Source: CAVVDY01 sp963819645 (GTDB lineage: Bacteria > Acidobacteriota > Terriglobia > Terriglobales > Acidobacteriaceae). Taken from it: DNA of 64,000 bases. Under the pieces are notes generated by a model. The model worked only from the letters and a program-made list of their open reading frames with translations, was not told the DNA's origin and searched no databases. Every line of letters starts with the position of its first letter. Position 1 is the first letter of the stretch. Of the stretch, positions 52,927-62,327 are shown piece after piece. The translations under genes and the position numbers were made by a program. Location: the NCBI GenBank assembly GCA_963819645.1, contig CAWFWZ010000011.1:62001-126000 (forward strand), in the 5' to 3' direction.

Positions 52927-53976
52927 ATGGCCCGAAAAAACGCATCCACCATCTCCGAAGACGAGCTCGAAACAGCGCCGCATGCGCCATCGTCCGGCGG
53001 CCGTTTCGACGACGGTCCTCTCGATGGCCGCCTGTTCGATCTGGATGACGATGCTGAGTCGCCGTTTCTCCGCGGGCAGAAACGCGTGCCGGTCAAACGC
53101 AGCGCGTTGCCGCGCAAAGCGCTCGACCGAGTCAAAGTGTTGCTGCTCGTGCTGCTGATCGGCGGAGCTGTCGCCCTGGTTGCGATTACGTTCTATCGCT
53201 ATACCACGCAGTCGTGGAGATTTCAGATCGATTCCAGCGACAACATCCAGGTGCTGGGCGCGCACAATGTGAGCCGCGCGCAGGTGCTGGACGTATTCGG
53301 CTCCGATCTCGATCGCAACATTTTTTTTGTCCCGCTCACTGAACGCAAGAAGCAGTTGCAGGAGATACCGTGGATTGAATCGGCAACCGTCATGCGCTTG
53401 TTGCCGAATCGGCTGAATGTCGCGGTGACCGAGCGCGTCCCCGTTGCTTTCGTGGAGATCAATTCGCACATCGCGTTGATCGATGCGCGCGGCGTCGTGA
53501 TGGAGATGCCGGCCGGGCAGCAGGCAAATTATTCGTTTCCGGTTATCGTCGGCACGACCGACACGGAGCCACTGTCAACCCGTGCCGCCCGCATGGCAAT
53601 TTACCAGAGGCTGATGCGCGAACTCGATTCCGGTGGAACGCAATACTCGAGCGATCTGAGCGATGTGGATCTGAGCGACCCGGACGATGTGAAGGCCACG
53701 GTGTCCGATCCTCAGGGCGCTGTGTTGGTGCACTTGGGCTCGTCGAATTTCCTGGAGCGCTTCCAGGTTTATGTTTCCCACGTGCAGGAGTGGCGCACGC
53801 AGTTTCACCCGTTAAAGTCGGTGGACTTGCGTTATCAGCACCAGGTGATTGTGAATCCGGATGAGATGAGCGAATCGGCGCGGCCGGCGACGGGTAATGC
53901 GGAAGCCGTTGCTGCTCCGCCTGTGTCTAAGAAAACGAAGCCGGCTGCGCACAGTAAGGCTAAGGGTCGTAACTGA
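52927..53976 (+). CDS. ftsQ: Cell division protein FtsQ/DivIB
   Basis: 349 residues from the ATG at 52927. A ~65-residue polar cytosolic tail precedes one membrane helix (about 68-90, VKVLLLVLLIGGAVALVAITF). A POTRA domain follows (IQVLGAHNVSRAQVLDVFGSDL, then FVPLTERKKQLQEIPWIESATVMRLLPNRLNVAVTER), and the FtsQ beta domain ends FHPLKSVDLRYQHQVIV. FtsQ links FtsL/FtsB to the divisome. The tail after 315 is Ala/Pro/Lys-rich. It stops 3 bases before ftsA. The ribosome site is weak. Confidence 0.93.
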   Translation: MARKNASTISEDELETAPHAPSSGGRFDDGPLDGRLFDLDDDAESPFLRGQKRVPVKRSALPRKALDRVKVLLLVLLIGGAVALVAITFYRYTTQSWRFQIDSSDNIQVLGAHNVSRAQVLDVFGSDLDRNIFFVPLTERKKQLQEIPWIESATVMRLLPNRLNVAVTERVPVAFVEINSHIALIDARGVVMEMPAGQQANYSFPVIVGTTDTEPLSTRAARMAIYQRLMRELDSGGTQYSSDLSDVDLSDPDDVKATVSDPQGAVLVHLGSSNFLERFQVYVSHVQEWRTQFHPLKSVDLRYQHQVIVNPDEMSESARPATGNAEAVAAPPVSKKTKPAAHSKAKGRN

Positions 53977-53979
53977 CAG

Positions 53980-55191
53980 ATGGCGAACCAAAGCGAAAAC
54001 CTGTTGACCGTCATTGATGTCGGAAGCGCGAAGACCTGCGTCATCGTTGCCGAGGTGAACGACTACGCGTTGCGCTACCGCGGTCACGGCATCGCCGACT
54101 CGCGCGGCTTGCGCAAGGGCATCATCGCCGATCTCGACAAGGCTGTCGGCTCCATCAAAAAAGCGGTCGAAGAGGCGGAGAACGTAGCCCAGGCGCCGGT
54201 GGAGCACGCGGTGGTCGGCGTCGCGGGCTCGCATATCCGCGGCGTCAACAGCCACGGCGGCATCTCGCTGGGGTCGCGTTCGCGCGAGATCAGCCGCGAA
54301 GACGTTCGCCAGGCAGTAGAGAAGGCGCGTAGCATTCCGCTTCCCGAAGATCGCGAGCCACTGCACCTGCTGCCACAAGAATTTATTCTCGACGGCCAGC
54401 CCGGAGTACATGATCCCGCGGGCTTGATGGGCAAGAAGGTCGAGGTTCGCGTGCACGTCGTCACCGCCGGCACCATGGCGACGCAGAACGTGGTCACTGC
54501 CGTGAATCGCGCCGGCATCCACGTCGACGACACGGTGTTCGAGGCGCTGGCCTGTGCCGACTCCGTGCTGCAGACCGATGAGCGCGAGTTGGGTGTCTGC
54601 CTGGTCGATATCGGCGCCGGCTCCACCGATCTCATCGTCTACTTCGAAGGAGTGGTGATTCACACCGGCGTGATTCCGGTGGGTGGCGACCACTTCACCA
54701 ACGACGTCGCGGTGGGCTTCCGCACGCCGCTGCCCGATGCCGAAAACATTAAGACGATGTTCGGCTGCGCGATCGTCACCCGAATTCCTGAAGGCAACGA
54801 GATCGAAGTTCCTTCGGTGGGCGACCGTCCTTCGCGTTTGATGCAGCAACGCATGCTGGGCGAAATTCTAGAGCCGCGCTCGCGCGAGTTAATCGAGCTG
54901 CTACGCGATCATCTTCGCCAGGCCGGAGTGTACGAGTTGCTGGGCGCAGGCGTGGTGTTCACCGGCGGCGGCTCGCGGCTGCCGGCGCTGCTGGAGACGG
55001 CAGAAGACATACTTCGGCGGCCAGTGCGGCTGGGCTATCCGGTGCCGATTGCCAAGCTGCCATCGCAGTTGCTGGAGCCGGAGTTCGCAACCGCCATCGG
55101 CATGGTTTTGTACGGACACCGCGCGCGGCAGGCGCGCATGAACATCGATCGCAGCATTGGAGCCAGGCTGAGAGCAATCTTTGCAAGGTAG
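53980..55191 (+). CDS. ftsA: Cell division protein FtsA
   Basis: 403 residues. Actin-like ATPase: phosphate-1 motif LTVIDVGSAKTCVIVAE, the 1C domain around AVVGVAGSHIRGVNSHG, phosphate-2 VCLVDIGAGSTDLIVY and the adenosine motif GVVFTGGGSRLPALLE. The C-terminal amphipathic helix is NIDRSIGARLRAIFAR, the usual membrane-targeting sequence. FtsA tethers FtsZ to the membrane and recruits other division proteins. It starts 3 bases after ftsQ. Confidence 0.97.
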   Translation: MANQSENLLTVIDVGSAKTCVIVAEVNDYALRYRGHGIADSRGLRKGIIADLDKAVGSIKKAVEEAENVAQAPVEHAVVGVAGSHIRGVNSHGGISLGSRSREISREDVRQAVEKARSIPLPEDREPLHLLPQEFILDGQPGVHDPAGLMGKKVEVRVHVVTAGTMATQNVVTAVNRAGIHVDDTVFEALACADSVLQTDERELGVCLVDIGAGSTDLIVYFEGVVIHTGVIPVGGDHFTNDVAVGFRTPLPDAENIKTMFGCAIVTRIPEGNEIEVPSVGDRPSRLMQQRMLGEILEPRSRELIELLRDHLRQAGVYELLGAGVVFTGGGSRLPALLETAEDILRRPVRLGYPVPIAKLPSQLLEPEFATAIGMVLYGHRARQARMNIDRSIGARLRAIFAR

Positions 55192-55282
55192 GGACAGCGG
55201 GTAGAGTACGCCTTCAAGGCGTACAGGATTTGCAGGATTCGCGTCAGGGCACGACAAGAAGGCTGACGAAGAACTAGGATTC

Positions 55283-55463
55283 GCGAGCTTTGTATCAGGG
55301 CACGGCTTTAGCCGGGCCGCTATGGCAGCAAGCAACCGGCCTTTAGGCCCTGAGCATTATGACAGGGGCTAAAGCCCATCTGTTTTGACGGCTGATTGGC
55401 CTGACTGAAGTCAGGCCCTGATACAAACCGTTTCAACATGCTTTTGCACGCATGAATGCGTGC
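55283..55463. repeat. Palindromic element A, copy 3, with an adjacent hairpin
   Basis: Element 55283-55427: CGAGCTTTGTATCAGGGCACGG at the left, GGCCCTGATACAAA at the right. The four internal palindromes are in the same order as copy 2: GGCACGGCTTTAGCCGGGCC, CCGGCCTTTAGGCC, GGGGCTAAAGCCC and GGCCTGACTGAAGTCAGGCC. A further hairpin, GCACGCAT-GA-ATGCGTGC, follows at 55446-55463 with TCCACC after it, the same module that flanks copy 1. The whole lies between ftsA and ftsZ. Confidence 0.85.
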
Positions 55464-55516
55464 TCCACCTGGAGAGGTGGCTTGCATCACCGATTGGCGA
55501 CCAACAGGAGTAGACC

Positions 55517-56893
55517 ATGATCGAAGACTTCAACAACAAAGAGAACGACCTTCGCATCCAGTTCAACGAAGAGCTGCTGAACAGCGCTCGCATCAAGGTA
55601 ATCGGTGTGGGCGGTGGAGGCGGCAATGCCGTCAACCGCATGATCGAGTCCCATCTTGAAGGCGTTGAGTTCGTGGTCGCCAACACCGACCTGCAGGCGT
55701 TGAAGCTGTCGAATGCTCCGATGAAGATTCAGCTCGGCGTTAAGCTGACCAACGGGCTGGGCGCGGGAGCCAATCCCGACGTCGGACGCAAGGCCGCGCT
55801 GGAAGATGCCGACAAGATTATCGAAGCCCTTGAAGGCGCCGACATGGTGTTCGTCACCACGGGCCTCGGCGGAGGCACCGGTACCGGCGCCGCGCCGATC
55901 ATTGCCTCGCTCGCCAGCGAGATGGGTGCGCTGACTGTTGCGGTGGTTACCAAGCCGTTCGCGTTCGAAGGCAAGCGCCGCCAGACCCAGTCGGAGCGCG
56001 GACTGCAAGAGCTGATCGACTCGGTCGACACGACCATCGTCATCCCCAACGAGAAGCTGCTCGCAGTGGCGAAAGACGCCGGCTTCTTCGAGTCGTTCCG
56101 CGTTGCCGATGACATTCTGCGGCAGGCGGTGCAGGGCATCTCCGACATCATCACCATCCCGGGCATCATCAATCGCGACTTCGCCGACGTGAAGACCATC
56201 ATGGCGGGCATGGGTTACGCGGTGATGGGCACCGCCACCGCTCGCGGTGAAGATCGCGCCAGCAAGGCGGCGCAGGCTGCGATTGCCTCTCCGCTGCTCG
56301 AGGCGGGAGCCATCGATGGCGCGCGCGGCATCCTCATCAACATCACGGGCTCCAGCTCACTGCGGCTGGCCGAGGTCAACGAAGCGTCGACCATCATTCA
56401 GAGTGCGGCCCACGAAGATGCGAACATCATCTTCGGCGCGGTGCTCGATGAGAAGATGAAGGACGAGGTGAAGATCACGGTCATCGCCACCGGCTTTAAA
56501 GAGTCGGTGCGCGAGCGTGAGCATCGCGAAGCGTTCGCCACACCGGTGTTCCACCGCAGCAACGGCAACTCTGCACACGCGGCGACCTATGAAGTAGCGC
56601 CGGTGACCGTTCCGGAACGCGTTGCTCCTGCCGCCCCGGTATTCACGCAGTCGACACCCGAGCCGAGAGCTTCAGGCGCGATATCGTATGTGCCGGAGAG
56701 TGCCGACGACCACGAGCTGGGATCGGGGATCGTGCGTCATGCGGCACCAATAGAGGATTACCCAAAAGCCCCAGAGTCGATGGCGCGCGAGGAGTTGCCC
56801 GCGATCGAAACAGTGAGCAGCAGCGTGAACATCAAGTACGACTCTGACGATTTGGAGATTCCGGCGTTCCTGCGCAAAAGGGGCGACGCGTAG
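55517..56893 (+). CDS. ftsZ: Tubulin-like division GTPase FtsZ
   Basis: 458 residues, with CAGGAG before the ATG. IKVIGVGGGGGNAVNRMI begins the GTPase domain, GLGGGTGTGAAPI (about 117-129) is the tubulin signature, and TPDVGRKAAL-like NPDVGRKAAL is present. NRDFADVKTIMAGMGYAVMG holds the catalytic T7-loop region. A ~130-residue variable linker ends in the conserved tail DDLEIPAFLRKR that binds FtsA. FtsZ forms the division ring. The linker is longer than in E. coli. It closes the dcw cluster. Confidence 0.97.
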   Translation: MIEDFNNKENDLRIQFNEELLNSARIKVIGVGGGGGNAVNRMIESHLEGVEFVVANTDLQALKLSNAPMKIQLGVKLTNGLGAGANPDVGRKAALEDADKIIEALEGADMVFVTTGLGGGTGTGAAPIIASLASEMGALTVAVVTKPFAFEGKRRQTQSERGLQELIDSVDTTIVIPNEKLLAVAKDAGFFESFRVADDILRQAVQGISDIITIPGIINRDFADVKTIMAGMGYAVMGTATARGEDRASKAAQAAIASPLLEAGAIDGARGILINITGSSSLRLAEVNEASTIIQSAAHEDANIIFGAVLDEKMKDEVKITVIATGFKESVREREHREAFATPVFHRSNGNSAHAATYEVAPVTVPERVAPAAPVFTQSTPEPRASGAISYVPESADDHELGSGIVRHAAPIEDYPKAPESMAREELPAIETVSSSVNIKYDSDDLEIPAFLRKRGDA

Positions 56894-57114
56894 CATCGTT
56901 GTTTGTGTCCTTGAGTGGATCATGAGGAGAGCGTCGTTCACAGTACAGCAAGGTGTGCCATCCCGAGCGGACGTGGAGGGAATGCCGAGGGGGAAATCCG
57001 AGGGACCCCGCAGTTGGCCCGCGCACGAAACTATGTCGCCGGAGCCACTCGTTTACGATTCAGTTCGCCTATGGGATCCGCTCGGCAGGTCGCTTCGCGA
57101 AGGCAATTTACCTC

Positions 57115-57513
57115 GTGCTAGCAATGGCAACAGCGTTCGGCTTTGCACAATCGTCTCCACAGTCCAACGACTCAGCGAAGATTTCCAACTCTACGGTTTC
57201 CGCTCCCGACGACCAGGCCTTCGCCGGCTACGAACGCGTCACGACCGGCATCACGCCACCCAAGGCGACGAAGTCTCCCGACCCAACTTATCCCGATCTT
57301 CCCGCTGACACAGAGCCGCGTGGGTTGGTAGTGATGCTGATTGGAGTCGACACTCGCGGGCACGTCGGGCCGGTACACGTGGTGCGCAGCTCCGCGCCGG
57401 TCTTCGAGAAGAGCGCGGTCGACACGGTAAAAACCTGGCGTTTCAAACCGGCGAAGAAGGACGGCAAGCCGGTGCCGGTACAAATCACGGTCGAGATGTC
57501 GTTCGCCCGGTAA
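57115..57513 (+). CDS. Secreted TonB C-terminal domain protein
   Basis: About 132 residues if started at the GTG at 57115; the frame is open upstream to 56953, but that part (56953-57013) reads as a dispersed repeat. A short hydrophobic leader (VLAMATAFGFAQ) is followed by PPKATKSPDPTYPDLPADTEPRGLVVMLIGVDTRGHVGPVHVV and VDTVKTWRFKPAKKDGKPVPVQITVEMSF, a single TonB-C domain. It has no long Pro-rich spacer, so it would not span the periplasm like true TonB. Small TonB-C proteins of this type abound in Acidobacteriota and their role is unclear. Confidence 0.75.
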   Translation: MLAMATAFGFAQSSPQSNDSAKISNSTVSAPDDQAFAGYERVTTGITPPKATKSPDPTYPDLPADTEPRGLVVMLIGVDTRGHVGPVHVVRSSAPVFEKSAVDTVKTWRFKPAKKDGKPVPVQITVEMSFAR

Positions 57514-58851
57514 GCATGCCTGGACCAATCGCTGATGGGCGCAGCTGTTTCCAAACTGTACCTGCGAATTCGGAACCTGCATCAACTCTGACATTGTGGG
57601 AGCAGTCCAGCACCACGCAAACAGCAGCTTGCCGTAGCGTGTGATCGCTACCACCTCGGCATCGCGCTGCTCGAGATTGCCCGAAGATAAACCCGACGCA
57701 ACCGTGCCTTCGTAAACCGAGAACAGCCGGCCACCGGACTCGACCAGGCGATTCGACTTGATCTTTCCAAAGCGGCCCAACATCTGTAGATATCTGCCCA
57801 GCGATTCCGATCCGAGCGCGTCGCTGAGCGCCGCCGGAGCAGGTAGTCCGAAGCACGCCTGGTCCAACACACGCAATTGCAGCCTGGCCGCGCCGTTCGC
57901 CGGCCGGAGTTGCATCCAGCACAGTTCGCGCGCACGAATGCCAAAGATCGAGCAGTCGCTCGGCCAACGTATCGCCGACCCCTTCATCGTCGGGCGCAGG
58001 CGGTCGCTGGTTGGGTGTCCATGCCGCAGGCAGCGTGTAGGAAAAATCCAACTCAGGAATTCGAAACTTGCCGTCAGCAAACTTTCCCTGCGGAATCGTT
58101 TGCTCCGCCGGATGATTGCCTATCGCCTCATCGACGATCGCAGTTGGGATGGTCGGACCGTTGGTAGCTGCTCCGCGAGCAACGTACGATCTTCCGTCGG
58201 GGGTGAAAAATCTTCCGCTGTCATCGGTGCAGAAGATCTTTACCTCTTCAATTGCCTGGCGGGCCTTTTCGAGAAAAGCTTTGTCATTGGTCTGAATGGT
58301 GAAGCGGACGTCGTAATCCCTGATGCGCGCTGAGTACTGCGTAGCGTGGACCTCGCCTCCGCGTTTGTCTTTGCGCTTGAACTTGATGGGAGCGGGAGCG
58401 TAATCGAGCGACTTCGGAGCGCCGGGCTTGCTGCGCGCGATGTCGCCCTCTCGCTGCTGCGCCTGGTCGGGTGTGATCCTCTGGTCGTACTCCGCGCTGT
58501 TTCCGCCGGCGGTGACCTCCAGCGTTCCATAGCGACGATTGTCCTGAAAGCCCATGGCAAACAGCGCATGCTCGCCCGGCGACGCTTAGCGGAAGCATCA
58601 GCCGGTGTCCGTGGATCGACATGCGGCAGATGAAACGAGAACCCGAAGTAGAGGTTCGTGTAGGTGTCGTCCGTCAGCAGGCCAGACTCGGGCAGCAACG
58701 CCTCGGCACTCGACTTTGCACCGCTGCCGATTGCGCTCTGAGAGCGTGGCGGACATTGCGCATGAAGATGCACGCAGCAGAGCACGAGCAGGATCGATGC
58801 CGGCAGTTTAAGCTGCGAAACAATAGCGCATTTGCACCGTGGGGATTTCAA
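57485..58851 (-). CDS. Secreted protein of unknown function, two or more frameshifts
   Basis: Three frames join. The N-terminal part has a signal peptide (LKLPASILLVLCCVHLHAQ) and DDTYTNLYFGFSFHLP. After a slip near 58610 comes LFAMGFQDNRRYGTLEVTAGGNSAEYDQ, SLDYAPAPIKFKRKDKRGGEVHATQYS and FRIPELDFSYTLPAAWTPN. After another slip near 57960 comes FGIRARELCWMQLRPANG and LVESGGRLFSVYEGTVASGLSSGN, then ITRYGKLLFAWCWTAPTMSELMQV. The 3' end is uncertain, and the frame would overlap the convergent TonB-C gene; a true stop near 57520 is likely. No domain is recognised. The periplasmic location is inferred from the signal peptide. The start is a TTG. Confidence 0.55.
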
Positions 58852-59228
58852 GCCGGTCGAGGAGATTCAGCACTCACGCAACGGTACGGGAGCGACGATA
58901 ACGACGTGTGGTCATCATTGCAGCAAATCGCTGAGCGGGCAAATCCCCACACTGTCAGCCAGAGTCCCTCGGGTGTGGCAATGCCGCTGGACCAATCGGG
59001 ATCTCAAGCCCCGCCGGGGCGACCAACATGATAGCCCAGCACGCAGCCGAAGGCGGAGTGCTGGGTGTGCGTCGTAAAAGGCTTTTGAGTCGCGTAGCGA
59101 CGGCACAGGTTCTCACGCACAGGTTTCAGCCCACGAGTGTCTGTTCTACGTGTCGTACCTGAAGGGACTCAAACACTATCAAAGGGCTTCCCACCCGGCA
59201 TTCCGCTTCGCTCCCTGCTGGGCTATCA
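58852..59228. other. Intergenic region with dispersed-repeat character
   Basis: About 380 bases with no gene. A palindrome CCAGCAC (loop about 15) GTGCTGG lies at about 59036-59064. The surrounding sequence (TCTCAAGCCCCGCCGGGGCGACCA, then ATAGCCCAGCACG) resembles the high-copy repeats that follow genes in this and related genomes. Confidence 0.45.
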
Positions 59229-61051
59229 TCACACGCCCTTCGGGCTCTGAGGATCGCCCTTCGCCTTCCGGCTCTTCGTTTGCGCTTGCGTTTCCCCACT
59301 TCGCCCGTGCTGCTTTCGGTAGATCTCTTCAACCCGCTCGATGGTGTCGATCTCCGCCGGCAGTTTGTCGTGACGAATCCGCACGATGCGCGGGAAGCGC
59401 AATGCAAATCCGCTGTCGTGACGGTCAGAGCGCATGATGGCGTTAAACGCTACCTCGAGCACGATCTCGGGCTCGCACGTCGCGCACGTGTCCGTAGTCA
59501 GTGATGGTGTGCGCGAAGAACCATTGCGTCATCTCGGCGATTTCGATATCGGTCAGGCCGGTGTATGCCTTGCCGATGTTGACCAGTTCCTCGCCTTTGC
59601 GAACGGCGAAGGTGTAGTCGCTCAGCACCTGCGCCCGCTTGCCGTTGCCGAACTCTGCGCGTGTGACTACAACGTCTAACGTCGCCAACTCGCGTTTCAG
59701 CTTGAGCCACCAGCGGCCGCGGCGTCCCGGCATGTAAGCCGAGTTCACGTCTTTGATCATCAGCCCTTCGTTGCCGCGCGCCATGGCCTCGGCGAAAGAG
59801 CTGTTCGAGCCGCTCGACGGAGTCGGCGCGTGTGGCCGGCGCGCGCAGTATCCATCCTGACGGCGCTTGCGGCTGGATCTCCGCTTCGAACAGCAATTGC
59901 CCTTGCGCGTTGACCAACGGCCTAGGCTCGACTCGCCGCGCGCCGGAGAAGACGCGGTCGAGTAACGTCGCACGCTCCGACAGCGGCTTTTGCAACGTCA
60001 GCTCGCCTTCGGCATACAGCACGTCGAAGACGACGTACGCCACCGGCACTTCTTTCATGAGCTGCTCGCTCACCTGCTTACGCCCCAGTCGCTTCTGGAT
60101 TTCCGAGAACGGCATCGCGTGGCCGCCGTCGTCGGTATGCCGCCACGCAACAATCTCGCCATCGAGGATCACTTCGCCCCGCAACTCACTGAGCGGCGCC
60201 GTGAGTTCAGGAAACGACGGCGTTACCTCGTCCAGCGTTCGCGAGAAGAGCCGCACCTGCCCGCCACCGCAGTGCGCCTGCGCGCGGATGCCGTCGTACT
60301 TGTCTTCGACCAGCGCGTGCTCGAAGTATTCGAATGCTTCGGCAGCATCGGCGGCGGGACTGGCCAGCATGAAGCCGATGGGATGGAACAGACGCATGTG
60401 CGCCGCGTCGAGCCGATGTTCGGCAGCGAGCTTCAGGGTTTCGCCGATGTCGCCCAGCAGCATGTTCGCGCGCTGCACCTGCGCCAGCGGTTCGTCGTAC
60501 GCTTTGGCGATCGCTTCCTCGACCAGGCTCTCCTTCAGCCCGATGCGCAGCTCGCCGGTGATGATCTTCAGGATGTACTTGGCTTCGATGGGAGTGGCGC
60601 GCTCCAGCAGCGCCCGCAGAAGTTCGCCTTTGGCATTGGCGGTTCGGGCAGCGGCAATCTGATCGAATGCGGACCGAACATCGGAGAGCCTCAGCTGAGA
60701 TTCTTTCGAGGTCGGTGCCCCAGCTTCGCCCTTCTTTTGGCCTAACCTGGGATGGAGACTGATCATGACCCCATAAACCGCCGCGCCCAAATCTCCCGTC
60801 TTGCGATAGCCCGCGCCGAGTTTGTCATCCGACGCGCCGGTGACTTCCTTTACCACTTTCCATAACAGCGATCCACCGACTTGCAACGTGCGCTCTTCGA
60901 ACGCCGGAAACGCTCTGCCTGACAGGAACACCGCCGAGATCGCCGCGTCCTCAAGGTCACGCGCACGAAAATACTCTGCGACGATCGCCGTCTTCTCCAG
61001 CTTTTTCGTGGTCGCGCCAATGCGCTCGCAGGTCTCGGCGAAGAGTTGCAT
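59229..61051 (-). CDS. ATP-dependent DNA ligase, two frameshifts
   Basis: About 606 residues. The N-terminal DNA-binding domain runs from MQLFAETCERIGATTKKLEK to about 215 (TGELRIGLKESLVEEAIAKAY). The nucleotidyl-transferase motif I is EDKYDGIRAQAH with the active Lys. VILDGEIVAW and VVFDVLYAEG are motifs III and IIIa. An extra T near 59800 shifts the frame. Corrected, it reads LEQLFAEAMARGNEGLMIKD, motif V KLKRELATLDVVV and the OB fold. A second slip near 59480 leads to PEIVLEVAFNAIMRSDRHDSGFALRFPRIVRIR. It fits the ATP-dependent ligase family with archaeal-style DNA-binding domain, used in repair alongside NAD-dependent LigA. It is alone on the minus strand. Confidence 0.88.
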
Positions 61052-61252
61052 TCACATATCGTAATAGCCAATCGGCAAGACGCGTTGTCGTGCCGACGCG
61101 AAAATCCGTCATTGGCTCTGGTCATCAGGGGCTCCGACTGCTTGAAAATTGGAGTTCGTGGGCGACGATGCGAAGCGTATGCTTTGCATAATCCCAGCGA
61201 AGGTTCTCAGGTAGGCGTGTTTTGTTATTTCAGCCCCAAGAGGGAGAACCCC

Positions 61253-62264
61253 GTGAAACGTCGTCTTACTGTATGTTTCTTCGCATATGTTCTGCTCTTA
61301 ACCGCTGCCGCAGCCCACGCACAAGATCCCCTGCCTTCGTGGAACGACGGCGCCGCCAAGCAAGCCATCGTCAATTTCGTTAAGACCACGACCGACCAGA
61401 GCAGTTCAGAACTTCGTCCCGCCCGAGCAACGCTTCGCGACCTTCGATCAGGATGGAACGACATGGGTCGAGCAGCCGATCTATACCCAAGTGGTATTTG
61501 CCTTCGATCGAGTCGCAGCTTTGGCGCCGCAACATCCGGAATGGAAAACCACGCAGCCTTTCGCGACCGTGCTCTCCGGCGACAAGGCTGCGATGGCGAA
61601 GCTCACGCTGAAAGATCTGGAAACCATCATGGTAGCTACCCACACCGGCATGACCGAAGACGAATTCCAGAGCATCGTGAAGGACTGGATTGCCAAGGCG
61701 AAGAATCCGCGCTGGGACCGTCCCTACACCGACCTGATCTACGAGCCCATGTTGGAGGTGATGAAGTATCTGCGCGCCAACGGTTATCGCACGTACATCG
61801 TGACGGGCGGCGGCCAGGACTTCGTGCGAGCCTACGCGGAGCAGGTGTACGGTATTCCACCGGAGCAGATTATCGGCTCGGCATTGGAAGCTGAGTACGG
61901 CTACAACCAGGCTGGACAGGCGATCCTGACGCGTCCTCCGAAACTTCTGCTGAATGACAATTTTTCGGGCAAGCCGGAGGATATCTATCTGTTCATTGGC
62001 CGCCATCCCAAGGCAGCGTTCGGCAACTCCACAGGCGATCAGCAGATGCTGGAGTACACGCAGGCGGGCGGCGGCGCTTCACTGGAGATGCTCGTACTCC
62101 ATGACGATGCAAAGCGTGAATACGCCTACGGTCCGGCCGATGGCCTGCCGAACTCCCAGGTCGGAACCTTCACCCAGGCGCTCTACGACGAAGCCAAGGC
62201 GAAGGGCTGGACCGTGATCAGCATCAAGAACGACTGGAAGCAGATCTTTGCGTGGGAGAAGTAA
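61253..62264 (+). CDS. Exported HAD-family phosphatase, one frameshift
   Basis: About 336 residues from the GTG at 61253 (GAGGGAGAA upstream). Signal peptide KRRLTVCFFAYVLLLTAAAAHA. After a slip near 61400-61410 the sequence continues NFVPPEQRFATFDQDGTTWVEQPIYTQVVFAFDR, with DQDGT as HAD motif I. YRTYIVTGGGQDFVRAYAE is motif II (Thr), FSGKPEDI is motif III (Lys), and FGNSTGDQQMLEYT is motif IV. A cap insertion lies between I and II. It resembles phosphoserine-phosphatase-like exported enzymes. The substrate is unknown. The location is periplasmic by its signal. It converges on the amidohydrolase gene. Confidence 0.85.
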
Positions 62265-62267
62265 GTT

Positions 62268-62313
62268 CGCATGCGGGACGGTAAGCAATAGCGCTGCGCC
62301 GTCCCGGCATGCG
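62268..62313. terminator. Inverted repeat between convergent genes
   Basis: Left arm CGCATGCGGGACGG (62268-62281), right arm CCGTCCCGGCATGCG (62299-62313), differing by one bulged base, with a 17-base loop. It lies 3 bases after the HAD stop and 15 before the amidohydrolase stop, so it can close both transcripts. No U-run is seen. Confidence 0.6.
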
Positions 62314-62327
62314 ACTCATGCTGTCAT

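Noticed and set aside
53812..54849. 345-codon minus-strand frame opposite ftsA
   Set aside because: Same reason: antisense shadow of a conserved gene, low-complexity composition.
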